Source: Halictus rubicundus | Taxonomy: Eukaryota; Arthropoda; Insecta; Hymenoptera; Halictidae | Length of the DNA stretch: 64,000 nt | Assembly: GCF_050948215.1 (NCBI RefSeq) | Contig: NW_027488965.1 | Location: 117,745 to 181,744 of the forward strand | Reading direction: 5' to 3' | Shown here: positions 54,465 through 64,000 of the stretch, piece by piece | Position numbering within the stretch: position 1 is the stretch's first letter | How the letters are laid out: every line of letters begins with the position of its first letter | Made by a program: the position numbers and the translations under genes | Notes under the pieces: generated by a model | Database searches by the model: none | What the model was told of the DNA's origin: nothing | The model's input: the letters and a program-made list of their open reading frames with translations, nothing else

Positions 54465-56364
54465 TATCCTATTCTATCCTATCCTCTATCCTATCCTATC
54501 CTCTATTATATCCTATCCTCTATCCCATCCTGTCCTCTATTCCATCCTATACTCAATCCTATTCTATCCTGTATTATATCCTATCCTCTTTCCTATCCTC
54601 TATCATATCGTATCCTCTATCCTATCCTATCCTCTACCCTATCCTATCCTCTATCCTATCCTATCCTCTATTCTACCCTATCCTCTATCCTATCCTATCC
54701 TCTATCCTATCCTATCCTCTATCCTATCCTATCCTCTATCCTATCCTATCCTATACCCTATCCTATCCTCTATACTCAATCCTATCCTATACTGTATTAT
54801 ATCCTATCCTCTTTCCTATCCTCTATCATATCGTATCCTCTATCCTATCCTATCCTCTACCCTATCCTATCCTCTATCCTATCCTATCCTCTATCCTATC
54901 CTATCCTCTATCCTATCCTCTCCTCTATCCTATCCTCTATCCTATCCTATCCTCTATCCTATCCTATCCTCTATCCTAGCCAATCCTCTGTCCTATCCTA
55001 TCCTCTATCCTATCCTATCCTCTACCCTATCCTCTATTCTATCCTATCCTCTATCCTATCCTATCCTCTATCCTATCCTATACTCTATCCTATCCTCTAT
55101 CCTATCCTCTATCCTATCCTATCCTCTATCCTACCCTATCCTCTATCCTATCCTATCCTCTATCCTATCCTATCCTCTATCCTATCCCATCCTCTATCCT
55201 ATCCTAACCTCTATCCTATCCTATCCTCTATCCTATCCTCTTTCCTATCCTCTATCATATCGTATCCTCTATCCTATCCTATCCTCTATACTATCCTATC
55301 CTCTATCCTATCCTATTCTCTATCCTATCCTATCCTCTATCCTATCCAATGCCCTATCCTATCCTCTATCCCATCCTATACTCAATCCTATCCTATACTG
55401 TATTATATCCTATCCTCTTTCCTATCCTCTATCATATCGTATCCTCTATCCTATCCTATCCTCTACCCTATCCTATCCTCTATCCTATCCTATCCTCTAT
55501 CCTATCCTATCCTCTATCCTATCCTCTCCTCTATCCTATCCTCTATCCTATCCTATCCTCTATCCTATCCTATCCTCTATCCTATCCTATCCTCTATCCT
55601 ATCCTATACTCTATCCTATCCTCTATCCTATCCTCTATCCTATCCTATCCTCTATCCTATCCTCTATCCTATCCTATCCTCTATCCTATCCTATCCTCTA
55701 TCCTATCCTATCCTCTATCCTATCCTATCCTCTATCCTATCCTATCCTCTATCCTATCCTATCCTCTATTATATCCTATCCTCTATCCCATCCTATCCTA
55801 TATTCCATCCTATAGTCAATCCTATCCTATACTGTATTATATCCTATCCTCTTTCCTATCCTCTATCATATCGTATCCTCTATCCTATCCTATCCTCTAC
55901 CCTATCCTATCCTCTATCCTATCCTATCCTCTATTCTACCCTATCCTCTTTCCTATCCTACCCTCTATCCTATCCTATTCTCTATCCTATCCTATCCTCT
56001 ATCCTATCCTATCCTATACCCTATCCTATCCTCTATCCCATCCTATACTCAATCCTATCCTATATGGTATTATATCCTATCCTCTTTCCTATCCTCTATC
56101 ATATCGTATCCTCTATCCTATCCTATCCTCTACCCTATCCTATCCTCTATCCTATCCTATCCTCTATCCTATCCTATCCTCTATCCTATCCTCTCCTCTA
56201 TCCTATCCTCTATCCTATCCTATCCTCTATCTTATCCTATCCTCTATCCTAGCCTATCCTCTATCCTATCCTATCCTCTATCCTATCCTCTATTCTATCC
56301 TATCCTCTATCCTATCCTATCCTCTATCCTATCCTATACTCTATCCTATCCTCTATCCTATCCT

Positions 56365-56930
56365 CTATCCTATCCTCTATCCTATCCTATCCTCTATCCT
56401 ACCCTATCCTCTATCCTATCCTATCCTCTATCCTATCCTATCCTCTATCCTATCCCATCCTCTATCCTATCCTAACCTCTATCCTATCCTATCCTCTATC
56501 CTATCCTCTTTCCTATCCTCTATCATATCGTATCCTCTATCCTATCCTATCCTCTATACTATCCTATCCTCTATCCTATCCTATTCTCTATCCTATCCTA
56601 TCCTCTATCCTATCCAATGCCCTATCCTATCCTCTATCCCATCCTATACTCAATCCTATCCTATACTGTATTATATCCTATCCTCTTTCCTATCCTCTAT
56701 CATATCGTATCCTCTATCCTATCCTATCCTCTACCCTATCCTATCCTCTATCCTATCCTATCCTCTATCCTATCCTATCCTCTATCCTATCCTCTCCTCT
56801 ATCCTATCCTCTATCCGATCCTATCCTCTATCCTATCCTATCCTCTATCCTAGCCTATCCTCTATCCTATCCTATCCCCTATCCTATCCTATCCTCTATC
56901 CTATCCTCTATTCTATCCTATCCTCTATAA
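56365..56930 (+). repeat. Bridge of right-domain modules
   Basis: The stretch holds CTATCCTAACC, CTCTTTCC, CCAATGCCC (56,617) and CTAGCC variants of the right domain. Part of it repeats about 1,210-1,222 bp further on (for example CTCTATTATATCC at 55,764 and 56,974, ATGGTATT at 56,064 and 57,274). Confidence 0.75.
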
Positions 56931-59245
56931 TATCCTATCCTCTATCCTATCCTATCCTCTATCCTATCCTATCCTCTATTATATCCTATCCTCTATCCCA
57001 TCCTATCCTATATTCCATCCTATACTCAATCCTATCCTATACTGTATTATATCCTATCCTCTTTCCTATCCTCTATCATATCGTATCCTCTATCCTATCC
57101 TATCCTCTACCCTATCCTATCCTCTATCCTATCCTATCCTCTATTCTACCCTATCCTCTTTCCTATCCTACCCTCTATCCTATCCTATTCTCTATCCTAT
57201 CCTATCCTCTATCCTATCCTATCCTATACCCTATCCTATCCTCTATCCCATCCTATACTCAATCCTATCCTATATGGTATTATATCCTATCCTCTTTCCT
57301 ATCCTCTATCATATCGTATCCTCTATCCTATCCTATCCTCTACCCTATCCTATCCTCTATCCTATCCTATCCTCTATCGTATCCTATCCTCTATCCTATC
57401 CTCTCCTCTATCCTATCCTCTATCCTATCCTATCCTCTATCTTATCCTATCCTCTATCCTAGCCTATCCTCTATCCTATCCTATCCTCTATCCTATCCTC
57501 TATTCTATCCTATCCTCTATCCTATCCTATCCTCTATCCTATCCTATACTCTATCCTATCCTCTATCCTATCCTCTATCCTATCCTCTATCCTATCCTCT
57601 ATCCTATCCTATCCTCTATCCTACCCTATCCTCTATCCTATCCTATCCTCTATCCTATCCTATCCTCTATCCTATCCCATCCTCTATCCTATCCTAACCT
57701 CTATCCTATCCTATCCTCTATCCTATCCTCTTTCCTATCCTCTATCATATCGTATCCTCTATCCTATCCTATCCTCTATACTATCCTATCCTCTATCCTA
57801 TCCTATTCTCTATCCTATCCTATCCTCTATCCTATCCAATGCCCTATCCTATCCTCTATCCCATCCTATACTCAATCCTATCCTATACTGTATTATATCC
57901 TATCCTCTTTCCTATCCTCTATCATATCGTATCCTCAATCCTATCCTATCCTCTACCCTATCCTATCCTCTATCCTATCCTATCCTCTATCCTATCCTAT
58001 CCTCTATCCTATCCTCTCCTCTATCCTATCCTCTATCCGATCCTATCCTCTATCCTATCCTATCCTCTATCCTAGCCTATCCTCTATCCTATCCTATCCC
58101 CTATCCTATCCTATCCTCTATCCTATCCTCTATTCTATCCTATCCTCTATAATATCCTATCCTCTATCCTATCCTATCATATATCCTATCCTATCCTCTA
58201 TTCTATCCTATCCTCTATCCTATCCTATCCTCTATCGTATCCTATCCTCTATCCTATCCTATCCTCTATCCTATCTTATCCTCTATCTTATCCTATCCTC
58301 TATCCTATCCTATCATATATCCTATCCTATCCTCTATTCTATCCTATCCTCTATCCTATCCTATCCTCTACCGTATCCTATCCTCTATCCTATCCTATCC
58401 TCTATCCTATCTTATCCTCTATCTTATCCTATCCTCTATCCTATGCTATCATCTATCTTATCCTATCCTCTATCCTATCCTATCATCTATCCTATCCTAT
58501 CTTCTATCCTATCCTATCCTCTATCATATCCTATCCTCTATCCTATCCTATCCTCTATCCTATCCTATCCTCTATCCTATCCTATCCTCTATCCTATCCT
58601 ATCCTCTATCCTATCCTATCCTCTATCCTATCCTATCCTCTATCCTATCCTATCCTTTATAATATCCTATCCTCTACCCTATCCTATCATCTATCCTATC
58701 CTATCTTCTATCCTATCCTATCCTCTATCATATCCTATCCTCTATCGTATCCTATCCTCTATCCTATCCTATCCTCTATCCTATCCTATCCTCTATCCTA
58801 TCTTATCCTCTATCTTATCCTATCCTCTATCCTATCCTATCATCTATCCTATCCTATCTTCTATCCTATCCTATCCTCTATCATATCCTATCCTCTATCC
58901 TATCCTATCCTCTTTCCGATCCTATCCTCTATCCTATCCAATCCCCTATCCTATCCTATCCTCTATCATATCCTATCCTCTATCATATCCTATCCTCTAT
59001 CCTATCCAATCCTCTATCCTATCCCATCCTCTATCCTATCCTATCGTATCCTCTATCCTATCCTATCCTCTATCCTATCTTATACTCTATCTTATCCTAT
59101 CCTCTATCCTATCCTATCATCTATCCTATCCTATCCTCTATCCTATCCAATCCTCTATCCTATCCTATCCTCTATCCTATCCTATCGTATCCTCTATCGT
59201 ATCCTATCCTCTATCCTATCCTATCCTCTATCCTATCCAATCCCC
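56931..59245 (+). repeat. 2,315-bp tandem duplication, copy 1
   Basis: Bases 56,931-59,273 match 59,246-61,588 at an offset of 2,315 bp. Anchors are CTCTATTATATCC (56974/59289), ATGCCC (57839/60154) and ATGCTATCATC (58443/60758). I saw a few substitutions: 57,378 (CGTATCC) against 59,693 (CCTATCC), 57,931 (CTCAATCC) against 60,246 (CTCTATCC), about 58,747 (CGTATCC) against 61,062 (CCTATCC), and about 58,778 (CTATCC) against 61,093 (CTCTCC). Confidence 0.87.
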
Positions 59246-61588
59246 TATCCTATCCTCTATCCTATCCTATCCTCTATCCTATCCTATCCTCTATTATATC
59301 CTATCCTCTATCCCATCCTATCCTATATTCCATCCTATACTCAATCCTATCCTATACTGTATTATATCCTATCCTCTTTCCTATCCTCTATCATATCGTA
59401 TCCTCTATCCTATCCTATCCTCTACCCTATCCTATCCTCTATCCTATCCTATCCTCTATTCTACCCTATCCTCTTTCCTATCCTACCCTCTATCCTATCC
59501 TATTCTCTATCCTATCCTATCCTCTATCCTATCCTATCCTATACCCTATCCTATCCTCTATCCCATCCTATACTCAATCCTATCCTATATGGTATTATAT
59601 CCTATCCTCTTTCCTATCCTCTATCATATCGTATCCTCTATCCTATCCTATCCTCTACCCTATCCTATCCTCTATCCTATCCTATCCTCTATCCTATCCT
59701 ATCCTCTATCCTATCCTCTCCTCTATCCTATCCTCTATCCTATCCTATCCTCTATCTTATCCTATCCTCTATCCTAGCCTATCCTCTATCCTATCCTATC
59801 CTCTATCCTATCCTCTATTCTATCCTATCCTCTATCCTATCCTATCCTCTATCCTATCCTATACTCTATCCTATCCTCTATCCTATCCTCTATCCTATCC
59901 TCTATCCTATCCTCTATCCTATCCTATCCTCTATCCTACCCTATCCTCTATCCTATCCTATCCTCTATCCTATCCTATCCTCTATCCTATCCCATCCTCT
60001 ATCCTATCCTAACCTCTATCCTATCCTATCCTCTATCCTATCCTCTTTCCTATCCTCTATCATATCGTATCCTCTATCCTATCCTATCCTCTATACTATC
60101 CTATCCTCTATCCTATCCTATTCTCTATCCTATCCTATCCTCTATCCTATCCAATGCCCTATCCTATCCTCTATCCCATCCTATACTCAATCCTATCCTA
60201 TACTGTATTATATCCTATCCTCTTTCCTATCCTCTATCATATCGTATCCTCTATCCTATCCTATCCTCTACCCTATCCTATCCTCTATCCTATCCTATCC
60301 TCTATCCTATCCTATCCTCTATCCTATCCTCTCCTCTATCCTATCCTCTATCCGATCCTATCCTCTATCCTATCCTATCCTCTATCCTAGCCTATCCTCT
60401 ATCCTATCCTATCCCCTATCCTATCCTATCCTCTATCCTATCCTCTATTCTATCCTATCCTCTATAATATCCTATCCTCTATCCTATCCTATCATATATC
60501 CTATCCTATCCTCTATTCTATCCTATCCTCTATCCTATCCTATCCTCTATCGTATCCTATCCTCTATCCTATCCTATCCTCTATCCTATCTTATCCTCTA
60601 TCTTATCCTATCCTCTATCCTATCCTATCATATATCCTATCCTATCCTCTATTCTATCCTATCCTCTATCCTATCCTATCCTCTACCGTATCCTATCCTC
60701 TATCCTATCCTATCCTCTATCCTATCTTATCCTCTATCTTATCCTATCCTCTATCCTATGCTATCATCTATCTTATCCTATCCTCTATCCTATCCTATCA
60801 TCTATCCTATCCTATCTTCTATCCTATCCTATCCTCTATCATATCCTATCCTCTATCCTATCCTATCCTCTATCCTATCCTATCCTCTATCCTATCCTAT
60901 CCTCTATCCTATCCTATCCTCTATCCTATCCTATCCTCTATCCTATCCTATCCTCTATCCTATCCTATCCTTTATAATATCCTATCCTCTACCCTATCCT
61001 ATCATCTATCCTATCCTATCTTCTATCCTATCCTATCCTCTATCATATCCTATCCTCTATCCTATCCTATCCTCTATCCTATCCTATCCTCTCTCCTATC
61101 CTATCCTCTATCCTATCTTATCCTCTATCTTATCCTATCCTCTATCCTATCCTATCATCTATCCTATCCTATCTTCTATCCTATCCTATCCTCTATCATA
61201 TCCTATCCTCTATCCTATCCTATCCTCTTTCCGATCCTATCCTCTATCCTATCCAATCCCCTATCCTATCCTATCCTCTATCATATCCTATCCTCTATCA
61301 TATCCTATCCTCTATCCTATCCAATCCTCTATCCTATCCCATCCTCTATCCTATCCTATCGTATCCTCTATCCTATCCTATCCTCTATCCTATCTTATAC
61401 TCTATCTTATCCTATCCTCTATCCTATCCTATCATCTATCCTATCCTATCCTCTATCCTATCCAATCCTCTATCCTATCCTATCCTCTATCCTATCCTAT
61501 CGTATCCTCTATCGTATCCTATCCTCTATCCTATCCTATCCTCTATCCTATCCAATCCCCTATCCTATCCTCTATCCTATCCTATCCT
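59246..61588 (+). repeat. 2,315-bp tandem duplication, copy 2
   Basis: This is the second copy of the unit at 56,931. It joins directly to the copy of the 45.3-kb module that follows. The break at 59274/61589 is C against A. Confidence 0.87.
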
Positions 61589-64000
61589 ATCATATATCCT
61601 ATCCTATCCTCTATCCTATCCTATCCTCTATCCTATCCTATCCTCTATCATATCCTATCCTCTATCCTATCCTATCCTCTATCCTATCTTATCTTCTATC
61701 TTATCCTATCCTCTATCCTATCATATCGTATCCTATCCTATCCTCTATCCTATTATATCGTATCCTCTATGCTATCCTATCCTCTATCCTATCCAATCCC
61801 CTATACTATCTTCTATCCTATCCTATCCTCTATCATATCCTATCCTCTATCATATCCTATCCTCTATCCTATCCAATCCTCTATCCTATCCTATCCTATC
61901 GTATCCTCTATCGTATCCTATCCTCTATCCTATCCTATCCTCTATCCTATCCAATCCCCTATCCTATCCTATCCTCTATCATATCCTATCCTCTATCATA
62001 TCCTATCCTCTATCCTATCCAATCCTCTATCCTATCCTATCCTCTATCCTATCCTATCGTATCCTCTATCCTATCCTATCCTCTATCCTATCTTATACTC
62101 TATCTTATCCTATCCTCTATCCTATCCTATCATCTATCCTATCCTATCCTCTATCCTATCCTATCCTATCCTCTATCCTATCCTATCCTCTATCTTATCC
62201 TATCCTCTATCCTATCCTATCATCTATCCTATCCTATCCTATCCTCTACCGTCTCCTATCCTGTATCCGATCCAATCCCCTATCCTCTATCCTATCCTAT
62301 CCTCTATCCTATCCTATCCTATCCTCTACCGTCTCCTATCCTGTATCCGATCCAATCCCCTATCCTCTATCCTATCCTCTATCCTATCCTATCGTATCCT
62401 CTATCGTATCCTATCCTCTATCCTATCCTATCGTATCCTCTATCGTATCCTATCCTCTATCCTATCCTATCCTCTATCCTATCCAATCCCCTATCCTATC
62501 CTCTATCCTAACCTATCCTCTATCTTATCCTATCCTCTATCCTATCCTATCCTCTATCATATCCTATCATCTATCCTATTCTATCCTCTATCCTATCCTA
62601 TCCTCTACCCTATCCTATCCTCTATCCTACCATATCCTCTATCCTATCCTATCCTTTATCCTATCCTATCCTCTGTCCTATCCTATCCTCTATCCTATCC
62701 TCTATCCTATCCTCTATCCTATCTTCTATCCTATCCTCTATCCTATCCTCTATCCTATTCTATCCTCTATCCTATCCTATCCTCTATCCTATCCTATCCT
62801 CTATTATATCCTATCCTCTATCCCATCCTGTCCTCTATTCCATCCTATACTCAATCCTATTCTATCCTGTATTATATCCTATCCTCTTTCCTATCCTCTA
62901 TCATATCGTATCCTCTATCCTATCCTATCCTCTACCCTATCCTATCCTCTATCCTATCCTATCCTCTATTCTACCCTATCCTCTATCCTATCCTATCCTC
63001 TATCCTATCCTATCCTCTATCCTATCCTATCCTCTATCCTATCCTATCCTATACCCTATCCTATCCTCTATACTCAATCCTATCCTATACTGTATTATAT
63101 CCTATCCTCTTTCCTATCCTGTATCATATCGTATCCTCTATCCTATCCTATCCTCTACCCTATCCTATCCTCTATCCTATCCTATCCTCTATCCTATCCT
63201 ATCCTCTATCCTATCCTCTCCTCTATCCTATCCTCTATCCTACCCTATCCTCTATCCTATCCTATCCTCTATCCTAGCCAATCCTCTGTCCTATCCTATC
63301 CTCTATCCTATCCTATCCTCTACCCTATCCTCTATTCTATCCTATCCTCTATCCTATCCTATCCTCTATCCTATCCTATACTCTATCCTATCCTCTATCC
63401 TATCCTCTATCCTATCCTATCCTCTATCCTACCCTATCCTCTATCCTATCCTATCCTCTATCCTATCCTATCCTCTATCCTATCCCATCCTCTATCCTAT
63501 CCTAACCTCTATCCTATCCTATCCTCTATCCTATCCTCTTTCCTATCCTCTATCATATCGTATCCTCTATCCTATCCTATCCTCTATACTATCCTATCCT
63601 CTATCCTATCCTATTCTCTATCCTATCCTATCCTCTATCCTATCCAATGCCCTATCCTATCCTCTACCCCATCCTATACTCAATCCTATCCTATACTGTA
63701 TTATATCCTATCCTCTTTCCTATCCTCTATCATATCGTATCCTCTATCCTATCCTATCCTCTACCCTATCCTATCCTCTATCCTATCCTATCCTCTATCC
63801 TATCCTATCCTCTATCCTATCCTCTCCTCTATCCTATCCTCTATCCTATCCTATCCTCTATCCTATCCTATCCTCTATCCTATCCTATCCTCTATCCTAT
63901 CCTATACTCTATCCTATCCTCTATCCTATCCTCTATCCTATCCTATCCTCTATCCTATCCTATCCTCTATCCTATCCTATCCTCTATCCTATCCTATCCT
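61560..64000 (+). repeat. Third copy of the 45.3-47.4 kb module
   Basis: ATGCTATCC at 61769 corresponds to 45546 (+16,223) and 52070 (+9,699). By the ATGCCC mark (63647 against 47436) the offset is 16,211, a 12-bp change explained by one fewer 12-mer at 62,691. From about 63.65 kb the order follows 48.8-49.1 kb instead. The block runs off the right end of the window. Confidence 0.82.
62691..62750 (+). repeat. 12-mer run, 5 units, one with a T variant
   Basis: Five 12-mers follow TGTCCTATCCTATCCTC, and the third reads TATCCTATCTTC. The corresponding runs at 46,468 and 52,992 have six units, none with this substitution. Confidence 0.88.

Larger units (their letters stand above)
49821..56364 (+). 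repeat. 6,524-bp tandem duplication, copy 2
   Basis: This is the second copy of the unit at 43,297. The join near 49,821-49,840 is where CTATCCTAGCCAATCC follows a TATACTCTATCC block. After about 56,365 the order changes to that of the next block. Confidence 0.9.
43654..63660 (+). repeat. Right-domain marker CCAATGCCCTATCC
   Basis: A rare monomer variant carries ATGCCC at 43654, 47436, 48825, 50178, 53960, 55349, 56617, 57839, 60154 and 63647. It is followed by ATCCCATCC, ACTCAATCC and ACTGTATTATATCC. The spacings are 3,782, 1,389, 1,353, 3,782, 1,389, 1,268, 1,222, 2,315 and 3,493 bp. I did not see it left of 43.6 kb. It anchors the HOR phase of the right domain. Confidence 0.88.
1..64000. 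repeat. 17-bp satellite array filling the window
   Basis: The unit read on the + strand is TATCCTATCCTATCCTC: three TATCC pentamers followed by TC. It recurs from the first base to the last, which would be roughly 3,700 units if all were 17 bp. Units with two pentamers (12 bp) or four pentamers (22 bp) are common, so the array varies by whole pentamers. Point variants recur: CATCTATCC, TATCTTATCC, TATCGTATCC, CCAATCCCC, CCGATCC, TTTATAATATCC. The consensus is 41 percent G+C, but nearly all of that is C on the + strand. No unique sequence, coding gene, tRNA, rRNA or transposon interrupts the array. Variants are arranged in higher-order repeats listed below. This is the organisation of eukaryotic satellite DNA; the species and chromosomal location cannot be told from the sequence. 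Confidence 0.97.

Noticed and set aside
1..64000. CRISPR array
   Set aside because: The units are contiguous with no unique spacers, and no cas genes are present.
1..64000. Telomere repeat tract
   Set aside because: The unit GAGGATAGGATAGGATA resembles no canonical telomere repeat (such as TTAGGG or TTAGG) and has complex higher-order structure. A subtelomeric location cannot be excluded.
1..64000. Known pentamer or tetramer satellites (CATTC type, GATA/Bkm type)
   Set aside because: The pentamer here is TATCC/GGATA in a 17-bp frame. It is neither CATTC nor pure GATA tetramers.
1..64000. Centromere protein B box
   Set aside because: The box needs TTCG and CGGG cores. G is nearly absent from the + strand and I saw no such match on either strand.
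1..64000. Inverted repeats or hairpins marking mobile element ends
   Set aside because: All units and HOR copies are in the same orientation. G-poor strands cannot form long hairpins, and I found no reversed block.
27000..64000. A new gene-encoded system hidden in the right domain
   Set aside because: All right-domain modules are explained as variant monomers, including the most diverged TATTATATCC and ACTCAATCC units. They align to each other at HOR offsets and not to any coding pattern.

Overview
The whole 64,000-base window is one uninterrupted tandem satellite array. I found no gene, RNA gene, transposon or other unique sequence in it. The basic unit on the + strand is the 17-mer TATCCTATCCTATCCTC, that is three TATCC pentamers plus TC. 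Length variants of 12 bp (two pentamers + TC) and 22 bp (four pentamers + TC) and point variants are mixed in. The + strand is almost free of G and the - strand almost free of C. This kind of array indicates a eukaryotic chromosome (heterochromatic, pericentromeric or subtelomeric satellite). The sequence holds nothing that identifies the species, and I do not name one.

Layout. (1) 1-8,734: an older, more heterogeneous array with shorter local duplications (periods near 1,096 and 403 bp). (2) 8,735-22,600: a left higher-order-repeat (HOR) domain marked by the AT-rich variant CCTTTTTCCTATAATATC. It carries copies related at offsets of 2,580, 3,547, 6,127 and 9,549 bp, several identical over 1.4-2.0 kb wherever I compared them. 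One stretch, 10,320-12,520, holds a striking cluster of single-base indels. (3) 22,600-28,805: a mixed transition zone. (4) 28,806-35,493: a clean head-to-tail duplication, period 3,337 bp. (5) 35,494-38,482: further mixed units. (6) 38,483-42,128: a tandem duplication, period 1,828 changing to 1,811 bp by loss of one 17-mer. (7) 42,129-43,296: a bridge. (8) 43,297-56,364: a tandem duplication, period 6,524 bp, with only a few substitutions. (9) 56,365-56,930: a bridge. (10) 56,931-61,588: a tandem duplication, period 2,315 bp. (11) 61,560-64,000: another copy of the module seen at about 45.3-47.4 kb. The array runs off both ends.

The long + strand open reading frames are not genes. Without G, and with almost no TAA, stop codons cannot form, so all three + frames stay open. 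Because 17 is not a multiple of 3, three monomers (51 bp) give a 17-residue peptide period, SYPLSYPILYPILSSIL, whichever frame is read. The - strand is closed by TAG in every frame.

The interest lies in array evolution: nested, very recent duplications of different sizes; short 12-mer runs that differ by one unit between otherwise near-identical copies; extreme strand asymmetry with two-tier G-quadruplex potential and cytosines confined to one strand in non-CG context; and a probable sequence-quality defect near 10.3-12.5 kb. I found no convincing new gene-encoded system. Boundaries were placed by eye and may be off by a few bases.
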